Assembly (NCBI GenBank): GCA_902566365.1
Contig: CACFIH010000010.1
Location: forward strand, 1 to 36,834
Source of the DNA: an uncultured Pelagibacteraceae bacterium
GTDB taxonomy: Bacteria > Pseudomonadota > Alphaproteobacteria > Pelagibacterales > Pelagibacteraceae
Reading direction: 5' to 3'
Length of the DNA: 36,834 nt
The first letter of the stretch is position 1, and each line of letters begins with the position of its first letter. The translations under genes and the position numbers were made by a program. Positions 15,863-25,769 of the stretch are shown here, one piece after another. The notes beneath the pieces are model-generated. The model saw only the letters and a list, made by a program, of their open reading frames with translations, was not told the origin of the DNA and did not search any database.

Positions 15863-17011
15863 TCAAAAATTTTTATTAATATCACCTCCAACAGTTGGGC
15901 TTTTACACCTAGTGGTTTCTGGAAAAGAGATTGCCAAATTTAGAAAAGATCTGATTGCTAAGTAACCAAAAGCTTGCGACTCTATAAAATCTCCATTAAA
16001 TCCAAAATTGTCTATATCTAATAATTCTATTTTATCATCTGATAAATATTGCTTAATTGAATTAATTAAAAAACTATTTTTTCTACCTCCCCCAGACAAC
16101 AAAAAAAGCTTGTTATCATTTTTAAGCGATCTATTTAAATGTTTAATTCCATTGCTGATTAAATAGGCTGTAAAATTTGTAATTGTTGTGCACCCGTCCT
16201 CCAAAGATAGGCCTCTTATAAATGATAAATCAAAATCCTTTATGTCAAGCGATATGTCATAAGAACTTATATTGAAGTTTTCTTTAGCTTGATTGATTAT
16301 TAATTCATTTAATTTTCCTCTCTTTGCAATGTTACCATTTTTATCAAATTTAAATTTTGAATTTTTTCTTAACCATTCATCAATTAAACAATTTCCAGGA
16401 CCAATATCGTAAGCAGTAAAATTTGAATTAGCTAATTCATTGTCATTTGGTATATGTGTTAAATTAGTAATTCCACCAATATTAATTATGTTAAAAGGGA
16501 AACTAATGTTTTTATTTTTTGAAATAATTTTTGATATCACTTTATGATATATCGGAGTTAAAGGAGCACCTTGGCCCCCGTTTTTTAAATCATTTTGTCT
16601 AAAGTTATTTACTATTATTTTTTTTGTCAATTTCGACAATAAATTTCCATTCCCTAATTGTATTGAAATTTTTTTTGAGGAGTCATGAAATAACGTTTGA
16701 CCATGAAAACCTACCAGGTCAATTGTTTGTTTATTTTTACTTACAACTTCATCGATAATTTTACTATTAAATAAAGTGAACTCTGTTTCTAGACTATTTA
16801 TTTCTTTTGAGTACTTAAGAAGATCTTGTTGTTTTAAAATTTTACTCCTTAGACCTATAATTTTTTCTTTAAATGCTTGATCAAATTCGAAATAAGTGTC
16901 TAAAATAGTAGATAATTGCTTATTTCCATCTGATTCGATTATAGATAAATCTACTCCATCCATTGAAGTTCCACTCATTAATCCGATTGCTGTTAATACT
17001 TTTTTTTTCAT
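15863..17011 (-). CDS. anmK: AnmK, anhydro-N-acetylmuramic acid kinase
   Basis: A 382-residue sugar kinase that recycles cell-wall anhydro-MurNAc to MurNAc-6-phosphate. It has the signature GLMSGTSMDGVD at the N-terminus, GFHGQTLFHD (about residues 102-111), NIGGITNLT, YDIGPGNCLIDEW and LLSGGGRKNSF. Length matches the family. It diverges from tyrS with 47 bases between starts, a pairing common in alphaproteobacteria. Confidence 0.94.
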   Translation of the reverse strand: MKKKVLTAIGLMSGTSMDGVDLSIIESDGNKQLSTILDTYFEFDQAFKEKIIGLRSKILKQQDLLKYSKEINSLETEFTLFNSKIIDEVVSKNKQTIDLVGFHGQTLFHDSSKKISIQLGNGNLLSKLTKKIIVNNFRQNDLKNGGQGAPLTPIYHKVISKIISKNKNISFPFNIINIGGITNLTHIPNDNELANSNFTAYDIGPGNCLIDEWLRKNSKFKFDKNGNIAKRGKLNELIINQAKENFNISSYDISLDIKDFDLSFIRGLSLEDGCTTITNFTAYLISNGIKHLNRSLKNDNKLFLLSGGGRKNSFLINSIKQYLSDDKIELLDIDNFGFNGDFIESQAFGYLAIRSFLNLAISFPETTRCKSPTVGGDINKNF

Positions 17012-17058
17012 AAATATTTTTTTTTAATAAAATTTGTATATTGTAGAACTATAAGCAA

Positions 17059-18276
17059 ATGAACAAATTTTTAAAAGAATTTAAAGACAGGGGTTTTTAT
17101 TATCAGTGTACTGATGAGAAAGAGTTATCAAATTTAATGAATAAAAATAGGATTAAAGCTTATATTGGCTTTGATTGTACTGCTGAAAGTCTACATGTTG
17201 GAAGCCTTTTGCAAATAATGTGTTTAAGATTATTACAAAAGTATGGACATCAACCAATTATATTATTAGGGGGTGGAACTACAAGAATTGGTGACCCTTC
17301 AGGAAAAGATAAGACCAGAAAAATTTTAGAAGAAGATATAATTGAAAAAAACTCAAAAAATATTGAAAAGATTTTAAAAATATTTTTAAAGAGTAATGAT
17401 AAAAAAACAAAGCCAATATTTGTTAATAACTATAAATGGCTTAAAGGTTTAAATTATATTTCTTTTTTAAGAGATATTGGAAAGCATTTCACAATTAACA
17501 GAATGTTGACTTTTGAGAGTGTAAAAACAAGATTAGATAGAGAACAATCATTAAGTTATATGGAATTTAATTATATGATTTTACAAGCTTATGATTTTTT
17601 AGAACTAAACAAAAAAGAAAAATGCGTATTGCAAATAGGAGGCTCAGATCAATGGGGCAATATTGTTAATGGAGTAGAATTAATTAAAAGATATTCTAAT
17701 AAACAAACATTCGGGCTAACAACTCCTTTAATTACTTTGGCAAGTGGAGCCAAAATGGGAAAGACTGCTGACGGTGCGATATGGTTAGATAAAAAATATT
17801 TGTCCCCTTATGATTATTGGCAATTTTGGAGAAATACCGATGATAGAGATGTAATCAAATTTTTAAAATTTTTTACTGATTTAGATATAAGTAAAATTGA
17901 AAATTTAAAGGATAACAATATAAATAATTTAAAAATATTACTCGCAAATGAAACTACAAAAATGCTTCATGGTATTAAAGAGTCTGAAGCTGCTGAAAAA
18001 ATTGCTCAGGAAGTTTTCTCTGAAAATTCATCTGGTTCAAAATTACCCTCAATAGCAATAGACAAAAAAAACTTAAATATCATTGATTTAATTATTTTAT
18101 CAAAACTAGAAAATTCGAAAAGTGAAATTAGAAGATTAATAAAAGGTAATGCAATCAAAATAAATAATAATTTGATTAAAGATGATAAATTCTTAATTAA
18201 ACCAGAAGAGTTGAATGAAAGTTTTATTAAACTTTCAATAGGAAAAAAAAGACATTTAAAAATAAAATTTAATTAG
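17059..18276 (+). CDS. tyrS: Tyrosyl-tRNA synthetase
   Basis: A 405-residue class I aminoacyl-tRNA synthetase. The HIGH-type motif is HVGSLLQIM (about residues 46-54), followed by GGGTTRIGDPSGKD. The tyrosine and tRNA pocket includes QIGGSDQWGNIVNG, and the KMSKS-type loop is GAKMGKT. A C-terminal S4 RNA-binding domain (KSEIRRLIKGNAIKIN) is present. The last 8 bases overlap the convergent AsmA-like gene. Confidence 0.97.
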   Translation: MNKFLKEFKDRGFYYQCTDEKELSNLMNKNRIKAYIGFDCTAESLHVGSLLQIMCLRLLQKYGHQPIILLGGGTTRIGDPSGKDKTRKILEEDIIEKNSKNIEKILKIFLKSNDKKTKPIFVNNYKWLKGLNYISFLRDIGKHFTINRMLTFESVKTRLDREQSLSYMEFNYMILQAYDFLELNKKEKCVLQIGGSDQWGNIVNGVELIKRYSNKQTFGLTTPLITLASGAKMGKTADGAIWLDKKYLSPYDYWQFWRNTDDRDVIKFLKFFTDLDISKIENLKDNNINNLKILLANETTKMLHGIKESEAAEKIAQEVFSENSSGSKLPSIAIDKKNLNIIDLIILSKLENSKSEIRRLIKGNAIKINNNLIKDDKFLIKPEELNESFIKLSIGKKRHLKIKFN

Positions 18277-20458
18277 TTTTTTTTATTTTTTCTAGAGTTC
18301 GAGTAATAAATCTGGGTGTTAATGTTTTGATAGGATTTACTGTTGTTTCAAGATTTTTTGGAGAGCCTTTAATTTTAAAACTAACACCAAAAACACCTTC
18401 ACCAGTTTTTGAGCCTACTAAAATTTTACCTAAAATTGGAATTGAACCAATTACTTTATTTATTGTTGTAGCTGGAACTAAAGTTCCTCTAAGACTAATA
18501 AGTTTATTTTTTTCTATATAACCATCCATCAAAATTGATATAGCTGGACCTATTGCATAAACTTCCCTAATAGTCATTAAATCATTTTCATTTTTAAAAT
18601 TCATTTCAAATTCATCAAATCTAATTCCCTCACCAGATAAAATATCAGCGATTCCTTGTAAAGAAGCGAGTGTTAAAATTTTGGTTAAAGTTGGCAATTC
18701 TTTTAATTTAAAATTATAAATTTTTAATGTTGAATTTGAAATATTTCCTCTTTTTGAACTATAGAAATCAAGCGTCCCTTCTTCAAAACCTTTTATAAAT
18801 TTATAATTTTTAATTATTGGTTCAGCATAAGCTATAAAAAAAGTAGTAATTTTCTCATTATTTAGACTATTAACAGTAAATTTCATTTTTTTTTCATCTC
18901 TAAAATTACCACTCAAACTTCCGCTTAATAGTTCTTGACCTTTAAATTTTAAATTTCCAATAAGATCAAACAATTCAAATTTATCACCTAGAAGAACATT
19001 TTTAATATTTAATTTAATTTCTAAATTTTTATCAAAATAATTATTCGATTTTTCATTTTCTATAATTGTTTGTATCAATTTTTTTGCATTAAAATATTCA
19101 CCTTTTAAAATATAAATATTATCTTCATTTATAATTTTAATGATATTTTTTTTATTATCTTTATCTAGATAATTTAAATCAGCTTTGTATAGTGAATTAA
19201 TTCTAAATTTTTTATTCAAATAAATTTTTTCAATTTCTATTTTATTATCACCCTCATCTAATGATACCATGTCCAAAAAAGTTTGTTTATTTTTATCAAT
19301 TAAACCACTTATCTTAATCGTTGCTTCCTTTTTTTTATTTTTCTCATAATTTAAAAAACTTAACCTAAATGGATTTTTTTTAATTCTTAAATTATTTTGA
19401 AACAATATTTCTTTATTTTTTTTTTCAAAACTATAAGCTAATTGATCTATTTCATTTTGAAAAATAACATCGCCTTCACCACTAAATTTCAAAAAATCTT
19501 TTTTTAGAGCAAAATTTATATGATTATTTAATAAAATTATTTCATCACTAATTTCAGGAAACACCTCCTTTAAATCAAATTTTTTTTTAATTTTAAGTTT
19601 ATCAACTTTTACCTTAGAATTTATCTCATAATTCATAATCTGAAATTTTTCATTAATATCTAAAGAAAAAATACTATTTGAACTAAAATCGATTTGTTTT
19701 AAATTTAGGTTGGGAAAAAAAACTTTTTTAAATAATATTAACTTTGTGTCGCTCAATCCGATACTATCATTATCAAAATTTCCTTTAATCAAATAGTGAT
19801 TTGCTTTTTTCTTAGCACTAATGTTTTTGGAACTAAAATTAATATCATTAAATCTAAATCTAATATCATTAAAAAAGAAATCATTTTTTATAATATCAAA
19901 TTTAAAATTTAAATTATCTATGTAGTATTCTTGTAATAAGTTTATTTCTGTATCTTTAAAGGACCCTTTTACAATATAGTTATTTTTAAGATTTCCTTTG
20001 TGATCAAATTCAAGTTTAATGTCAGCTATTAGATATCCTTTAATTTTTAATATTTTATCTAAAAGTATGAGTTGTGGAGATTTATAAAAAGATTTTAAAA
20101 TACTAAATGTATTTTTGATATTTATTGGTTTAGAGGAAATTTCTAATTTTTCAATTAAAAACTCCCCCTTTAACAATGATTTTAAAGAAATATTTGTTTT
20201 TATATTTTCTATTTCTATTTGATTATTTTTAAAAATTAACTTTGATCCAAGTGTTTTTGCATTAATCTTAAAATTAATTGGATTTAACTTTAATTTGACC
20301 TCTCTTAATTCAAGGATCAAATCTTTATCTATTTCTTTTACTTTTGTTTGAATGTTACTATTAAATCTTTTAGTTTCTATACCAATTGTACTCAAGTAGG
20401 TTATAAGAAAAAAAACAATTAATAAAAAAAATACTAATATTTTTAAAATAATTTTCAT
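18269..20458 (-). CDS. AsmA-like / DUF3971-type envelope protein
   Basis: A 729-residue protein with one N-terminal membrane anchor (about residues 5-24) and a long periplasmic beta-rich, Lys/Asn-rich body. The C-terminal 150 or so residues resemble the AsmA-like C-terminal domain: LPTLTKILTLASLQGIADIL, GEGIRFDEFEMNF and GTLVPATTINKVIGSIPILG. Such proteins (YhdP/TamB relatives) are thought to bridge the two membranes and move phospholipids; this is family knowledge, not visible here. Its ATG overlaps the prfB stop as ATGA, so it is the third gene of mrcA-prfB-asmA-like. Confidence 0.82.
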   Translation of the reverse strand: MKIILKILVFFLLIVFFLITYLSTIGIETKRFNSNIQTKVKEIDKDLILELREVKLKLNPINFKINAKTLGSKLIFKNNQIEIENIKTNISLKSLLKGEFLIEKLEISSKPINIKNTFSILKSFYKSPQLILLDKILKIKGYLIADIKLEFDHKGNLKNNYIVKGSFKDTEINLLQEYYIDNLNFKFDIIKNDFFFNDIRFRFNDINFSSKNISAKKKANHYLIKGNFDNDSIGLSDTKLILFKKVFFPNLNLKQIDFSSNSIFSLDINEKFQIMNYEINSKVKVDKLKIKKKFDLKEVFPEISDEIILLNNHINFALKKDFLKFSGEGDVIFQNEIDQLAYSFEKKNKEILFQNNLRIKKNPFRLSFLNYEKNKKKEATIKISGLIDKNKQTFLDMVSLDEGDNKIEIEKIYLNKKFRINSLYKADLNYLDKDNKKNIIKIINEDNIYILKGEYFNAKKLIQTIIENEKSNNYFDKNLEIKLNIKNVLLGDKFELFDLIGNLKFKGQELLSGSLSGNFRDEKKMKFTVNSLNNEKITTFFIAYAEPIIKNYKFIKGFEEGTLDFYSSKRGNISNSTLKIYNFKLKELPTLTKILTLASLQGIADILSGEGIRFDEFEMNFKNENDLMTIREVYAIGPAISILMDGYIEKNKLISLRGTLVPATTINKVIGSIPILGKILVGSKTGEGVFGVSFKIKGSPKNLETTVNPIKTLTPRFITRTLEKIKKTN

Positions 20459-21550
20459 TTTATCTGGTATAATGATTTTTCTAAAAACTCATCTATTTCT
20501 CCATCCAAAACTTTGTCTGGGTTAGTGTTTTCATAATTTGTTCTATTGTCCTTCACTAACCTATACGGTTGTAAAACATATGATCTTATTTGATGACCCC
20601 AACCAATTTCAGATTTTGTAGACTCTAAATTTTCTGCAAGTTTTTCTTTTTTTTTTAATTCAAAATCATACAATCTTGCTTTTAACATATTCATACAAGT
20701 TTCTTTATTTTTATGTTGTGATCTTTCATTTTGACATTGAACAACAATTTTTGATGGTAAATGAGTAATTCTCACTGCGCTATCAGTAGTATTTACATGT
20801 TGTCCTCCAGCACCACTGGATCTATAGGTATCAACTCTTAAGTCCTTTTCATGTATTTCGATACTTATATCCTCATCAATAACTGGATAAACCCAAACAC
20901 TAGCGAAACTTGTGTGTCTCCTAGCGCCTGAGTCAAAAGGTGAAATCCTGACTAATCTATGAATACCACTCTCTTTTTTTAACCATCCAAAAACATACTC
21001 ACCTTCAATTTTAATTATAGATGACTTAATTCCTGCTTCATCACCTTTATGTTCGCTTATTAAATTTGATTTATAGCCCTTGATACTGCTCCATCTGAGA
21101 TACATTCGTCTTAACATATCTGCCCAATCCTGACTTTCTGTGCCACCTGCTCCAGCATGAATTTCTAAATAACAATCCAGTGGATCTGTCTCGTTAGATA
21201 AAAAACATTTAATTTCGTTTTTTTTAACAACCTCTCTTAGATCAATAATATTTTGAATTATTTCTTTTTGTATTACAGAATTATTTTCTAGAATAGCTAA
21301 TTCATTTAAATCATCTAAATCTTTAAGTTTAATTAATGAGTTTTCAAAAGTTTCAATTAAATTTTCAAAAAATTTCTTTTTCTTTAATATTTGTTGTGAA
21401 TTTTTTTTATCTTGCCAAAAATCAGGTTGCGAAATTAGTTCATTAATTTTTTCTAAATTAGAATTAATATTATTTTTTTCAAAGATACTCCTTAATTCTC
21501 TGATTTGTCTTTTCTATTTCTTTTTTATAATTTACGTATTTATTCTCCAT
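20455..21550 (-). CDS. prfB: Peptide chain release factor 2, made by programmed +1 frameshift
   Basis: RF2 ends translation at UGA and UAA. The gene starts at ATG 21550 (MENKYVNYKKEIEK), reads 23 codons to CTT and meets an in-frame TGA at 21479-21481. A +1 shift there continues in the frame that runs to 20455, giving 364 residues, against 365 in E. coli. The shifted part contains HAGAGGTESQDWADMLRR, the stop-recognising SPF (residues 203-205) and the catalytic GGQ (residues 248-250), all at the expected positions. Callers that ignore the shift would report only 220 residues from ATG 21117. The ATG overlaps the mrcA stop by one base. Confidence 0.96.
21479..21493 (-). other. prfB programmed +1 frameshift signal
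   Basis: The minus strand reads AAGGAG (21488-21493), TAT, CTT (21482-21484), TGA (21479-21481), then A. This is the canonical RF2 autoregulatory site: a Shine-Dalgarno-like AGGAG exactly three bases before the slippery CTT and a TGA stop in the zero frame. Low RF2 lets ribosomes slip to TTT and continue. Confidence 0.95.
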
Positions 21551-23886
21551 TAATAAAACCTTAATATATTTTTTGAATCCAATCTATTATTATTTGAATA
21601 TAAAACTTTTCCATTAACAACATTCTTACTTTTGTATGCTTCAATTATCATATCTTTTGATGAAAATTTAGCTTTTTGTCCTGTTGTTGAGTCAACTACC
21701 ATCATAGTTATTCCCTCTGGAACTTTAAATGGCCTGGCGTCGATTTTTTTAACCGCTTTACTAACAAAATTCTCAAAAATTGGAAGCGCTGTCTTTGAAC
21801 CTGTTTCAAATTTTCCTAAAGGTGCAGGATTGTCCATTCCAACATAAACTCCAATAACTAAATTTGACGTAAAACCTATAAACCATGCATCAGTATTTTC
21901 GTTTGTAGTACCAGTTTTACCTGCTAGATTAAGCTTTAATTTTTTTAATTTTTTTCCAGTACCTCTTTGAATTACCCCCTCAAGCAATGAAGTTATCTGA
22001 TAAGCTGTCTGAGGTGAGAAAACTATCTTATGTTTATTAATTATCTTAGGATAAAAATTGCTAGTATATGAAACTTTATCGCAATCTTTGCAAAAACGTT
22101 TATCATTATTTATAATTGTATTGCCTTCACTATCTTGTATCCTATCAATTATTATTGGCTCAACTAATTTACCTCCATTAACAAACGCAGAATATGCGGA
22201 TGTTAACTTTATTAAAGTTGTCTCAGCAGAACCTAATGATAATGATAATAATTCATCTGGATTGTCATAAATATTTAACTCTTTTGAAAATTTAGCAATT
22301 TTACCAATACCCAAATTTTGTGAAATTCTGACTGTCATTAAATTTCTAGATTTTTCTAATCCAACTCTTATTGTTGATGGTCCATAAAACTTTTTTCCAT
22401 AATTTTCAGGCTTCCACATTTTTAAATCAGATCCTTGATCTAAAACTAATGGCGCATCTAAAACTAATGATGATGGGGTGAAGTTGTTTTCTAAAGCTAA
22501 AGCATAAACAAAAGGTTTAAAAGCTGAACCTGGCTGTCTTAAAGCTTGTGTTGCTCTATTGAATTCACTATTTCTAAAACTAAAACCTCCACTTAAAGCT
22601 AAAACTCTTCCAGTGTAAGGATCCATAACAACAATTGCTCCATTAACTGACGGAAGTTGTTTTAAACTATATTTATTCTTTTTGATATTTTGAACATAAA
22701 TTACATCACCAACTTTCAGTAATTCATTAAAATCTTTATTAGTCCAAGAAATATCTTTATAATCAATTATACCAATTTTTTTATCTTTAAATTCTATCTC
22801 AGCAGAAAATTTTTCTAATTTTTTTACTATTGCCAATTTCCAGTTAATTGATTTTTCTAAATCATATTCTTCAAGATTTTTAAACCATTCTTTATTATTA
22901 TTCTTGTTTACTAAAGCACCTCTCCACCCTTTTCTTCTATCATAATCTATCAAACCTTTTCTCAATGAGTCTGTAGCAATTTTTTGAATTTCTAAATTAA
23001 TCGGTGAGTTTATATTAAAACCTTGTTTATAAACTTTATCATAACTTAATTTTTCAATTACATTTTTCCTTACATCTTCAATATAATATTGCGCATCCTC
23101 TAAAAAAATTTTTTTTGATTTTTTTAATTTAATCTCCTCTTTTTTATATTCTTGATATTCATCTGAATTTATAAAACCGTTATCTAATAAATTTTTAAGA
23201 ACTAAATCTCTCCGAAACTTAGCAAGTTTTATATCTCTATATGGATTGTACTTGCTCGGAGCCTTGGGCAAAGCAGCTAATAGTGATGCCTCTGAATATT
23301 CTAAATCTTTAATTGATTTATCAAAATACTCTAAACTTGCAGCTGCTACACCATATGTTCCACTACCTAAGTAAATTTGATTTAGATATAGCTCTAAAAT
23401 TCTTTCTTTAGATAAAGCTCTCTCAATTCTAAAAGCCAAAATAGCCTCTTTTATTTTTCTGTTTAAGCTTACTTCATTGGTCAACAAAAAATTTTTAGCA
23501 ACTTGTTGTGTGATTGTTGAGGCCCCCTCTAATCTTTTAGAAGTCATCATATTTTTAATATTATTGATTATCGCTCTCAAAACACCTTTTGCATCTACTC
23601 CAGGATGAGAAAAAAAATTTTTATCCTCAGCAGATAAAAAGGCATTGATCACATTTTGAGGAATAGATTCGTATGGAATGAAAATTCTTTTTTCCTTTGA
23701 AAAATCAGCAACTAAATCACCATTCCCAGCATAAACTTTACTAGAAACAGGAGGTTTATAATTCTTTAAAAATCTATAATCAGGTATGTTATTAGAGAAA
23801 TTCCATAATATTCCAAAAATAAGTATTAAAAAAACCAATAAAAAACTCAAAAAAGCAACAAAAATATTTTTTATAAGTCTATTCAT
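21550..23886 (-). CDS. mrcA: PBP1A, bifunctional penicillin-binding protein
   Basis: A 778-residue class A penicillin-binding protein that polymerises and cross-links peptidoglycan. One N-terminal membrane anchor (about residues 10-30) is followed by the glycosyltransferase domain, with SAEDKNFFSHPGVD, EGASTITQQVAKNFLL and ALPKAPSKYNP. The transpeptidase domain has the nucleophile SxxK in QPGSAFKPFVYA, an SxN-type YSAFVNGG and KTGTTNENTDAWFIGF. It heads an operon with prfB. It diverges from rne across 98 bases; the amidase gene often found between these two in other alphaproteobacteria is absent. Confidence 0.96.
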   Translation of the reverse strand: MNRLIKNIFVAFLSFLLVFLILIFGILWNFSNNIPDYRFLKNYKPPVSSKVYAGNGDLVADFSKEKRIFIPYESIPQNVINAFLSAEDKNFFSHPGVDAKGVLRAIINNIKNMMTSKRLEGASTITQQVAKNFLLTNEVSLNRKIKEAILAFRIERALSKERILELYLNQIYLGSGTYGVAAASLEYFDKSIKDLEYSEASLLAALPKAPSKYNPYRDIKLAKFRRDLVLKNLLDNGFINSDEYQEYKKEEIKLKKSKKIFLEDAQYYIEDVRKNVIEKLSYDKVYKQGFNINSPINLEIQKIATDSLRKGLIDYDRRKGWRGALVNKNNNKEWFKNLEEYDLEKSINWKLAIVKKLEKFSAEIEFKDKKIGIIDYKDISWTNKDFNELLKVGDVIYVQNIKKNKYSLKQLPSVNGAIVVMDPYTGRVLALSGGFSFRNSEFNRATQALRQPGSAFKPFVYALALENNFTPSSLVLDAPLVLDQGSDLKMWKPENYGKKFYGPSTIRVGLEKSRNLMTVRISQNLGIGKIAKFSKELNIYDNPDELLSLSLGSAETTLIKLTSAYSAFVNGGKLVEPIIIDRIQDSEGNTIINNDKRFCKDCDKVSYTSNFYPKIINKHKIVFSPQTAYQITSLLEGVIQRGTGKKLKKLKLNLAGKTGTTNENTDAWFIGFTSNLVIGVYVGMDNPAPLGKFETGSKTALPIFENFVSKAVKKIDARPFKVPEGITMMVVDSTTGQKAKFSSKDMIIEAYKSKNVVNGKVLYSNNNRLDSKNILRFY

Positions 23887-23984
23887 TTTGGTACCATTAT
23901 AGAGTGGAATTTGTTAAAGTTATGGCAGAGAAAACAAAATTCTTAAAAAAATATTATGCTAATTAAAAAATCAAAAACTATATT

Positions 23985-25769
23985 ATGGAAAAAAATTTAT
24001 ATATTGATGCATCGCATCCAAATGAAACTAGAGTCGTTCTTAAATCTGAAAACAATATTGAGGACTACGAATACGAAGGATTAAAAAATAATTTAATTAA
24101 AAACAATATTTATTTAGGTAAAGTTAGTAGAATAGAGCCCTCTCTTCAGGCTGCTTTCATAGATTTTGGAAGAGAGAGACATGGTTTCTTATCATTTAAC
24201 GATATTCAATCTGATTATTATCAAATTCCAAAAAGTGATTTAGAGGTAATTAAACAAGAAGAAAAAAAAGCAAGAGAAGAACTTTCCAAAGAGGTCGAGG
24301 CTAAAGAAGAAGAAAATATAGCGGAAGGAAAATTTGAGGAACAAGATCCGATAGAAAAAAAAGAACCAGTAGATAAAGAGGAAATAGATCTTGAAAAAGA
24401 AAATAAAGTTGAAAATAAACCTAAATTTAAAAGATATAAAATACAAGAGGTTATTAAACCCAATCAAGTAATTCTTGTTCAAGTTATTAAGGATGAGCGT
24501 GGACAAAAAGGTGCTGCACTTAGTACTTTTATATCTATTGCAGGAAAGTATATTGTTTTAATGCCAAATACTCCTAAAGGAGGTGGTATATCAAGAAAAA
24601 TTTTTAATCCTGCAGATAGAAAAAAAATTAGAGTAATATTGAATGAAATTAATATACCCAAAGAGATGGGATTGATCGTGAGAACAGCTGGAAGTAATAA
24701 AACTAAAAATGAAATTGAACATGATCTAACAACTCTTGTAAATACTTGGAACCAAATTAAAGAAAATGCAATTAATTCAGTTGCACCTTCTTTAATCCAT
24801 CAAGAAAGTGAAATTATTAAAAGAACTTTAAGAGACATGTATGATGATGACACAAAAAATATAATTGTTGAGGGTAATGATGGATATAAAAAAGCTCAAA
24901 ATTTTATGAAAATGATGATGCCCTCGCACGTAAAAAAAATAAAGAAATACAGAGGAAAAAATCCTTTATTTATTGAAGAAGGAATTGAGCAGAAACTCAA
25001 TCAAATATTTGAATCAGAAATAAAACTTAAATCTGGCGGTTATTTGGTTATAAATCCTACAGAAGCACTTGTATCTATTGATATCAATTCTGGAAGTTCA
25101 ATAAAACAAAAAAATGTTGAAAGCACTGCTCTTGACACAAATCTAGAAGCCGCAGATGAAATAGCTCGACAAATTAAAATCAGAGATTTGTCAGGTTTAA
25201 TTATCATCGATTTCATTGATATGTTAAGTTATAGCAACAGACGAACCGTTGAGAGAAAATTGAAAGAAAAATGTAGATCTGATAGAGCACGTATTCAAAT
25301 TGGAAGAATAAGTAATTTTGGACTACTGGAAATGTCTAGACAGAGGTTAAGGGAGAGTGCAGTTAAATGGAAATTAAAACTTACAAATGAATCTTTTGCA
25401 ATTAAACTACTTAAATTAGTTGAATTAAAAGCTGTTGTTAACAAAGCAAAATTTGTTGATCTTAAGGTTTGTAAAAAAATATCTGATTTTCTGCAAGAAA
25501 ATTTTATTGAGGATTTAACTTATTTTGAGAAAAAAAATAAAATTAAAATTGATATAATTTCCGAAGATAGTTTGATTATACCAGAGTATATAATTGATAT
25601 TAAGAATAAATCAAAAAAAACAATAGAAATAATAGAGCATTATGAGAATTTAAAAAAAATTGATCTAAAAATTAAAGAAAATAATATAATAGAATTTAAG
25701 AATAAAAGACAAAGACAAAGTAAAAAAAGAATTTATAAGAAGAAAAATCTTAGAAAAAAAGTTAAATAA
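23985..25769 (+). CDS. rne: Ribonuclease E/G family endoribonuclease, minimal form
   Basis: A 594-residue endonuclease for RNA decay and rRNA processing. It starts IDASHPNETRVV as in alphaproteobacterial RNase E. The S1 domain (about residues 35-170) is split by an acidic and basic insert (about residues 84-148). The catalytic DNase-I-like region has LVSIDINSGSS and GLIIIDFIDM with its two metal-binding aspartates, then FGLLEMSRQRLRES. The zinc-link CPxC that normally follows is missing; the protein has only two cysteines, far apart. The long C-terminal degradosome scaffold is also missing, replaced by a short Lys/Arg-rich tail. RNase E and RNase G cannot be fully separated, but N-terminus and context favour rne. 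Confidence 0.92.
   Translation: MEKNLYIDASHPNETRVVLKSENNIEDYEYEGLKNNLIKNNIYLGKVSRIEPSLQAAFIDFGRERHGFLSFNDIQSDYYQIPKSDLEVIKQEEKKAREELSKEVEAKEEENIAEGKFEEQDPIEKKEPVDKEEIDLEKENKVENKPKFKRYKIQEVIKPNQVILVQVIKDERGQKGAALSTFISIAGKYIVLMPNTPKGGGISRKIFNPADRKKIRVILNEINIPKEMGLIVRTAGSNKTKNEIEHDLTTLVNTWNQIKENAINSVAPSLIHQESEIIKRTLRDMYDDDTKNIIVEGNDGYKKAQNFMKMMMPSHVKKIKKYRGKNPLFIEEGIEQKLNQIFESEIKLKSGGYLVINPTEALVSIDINSGSSIKQKNVESTALDTNLEAADEIARQIKIRDLSGLIIIDFIDMLSYSNRRTVERKLKEKCRSDRARIQIGRISNFGLLEMSRQRLRESAVKWKLKLTNESFAIKLLKLVELKAVVNKAKFVDLKVCKKISDFLQENFIEDLTYFEKKNKIKIDIISEDSLIIPEYIIDIKNKSKKTIEIIEHYENLKKIDLKIKENNIIEFKNKRQRQSKKRIYKKKNLRKKVK

Noticed and set aside
20455..21117. prfB as a truncated gene or pseudogene of 220 aa
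   Set aside because: The missing N-terminal part is present upstream, joined through a canonical programmed frameshift site.
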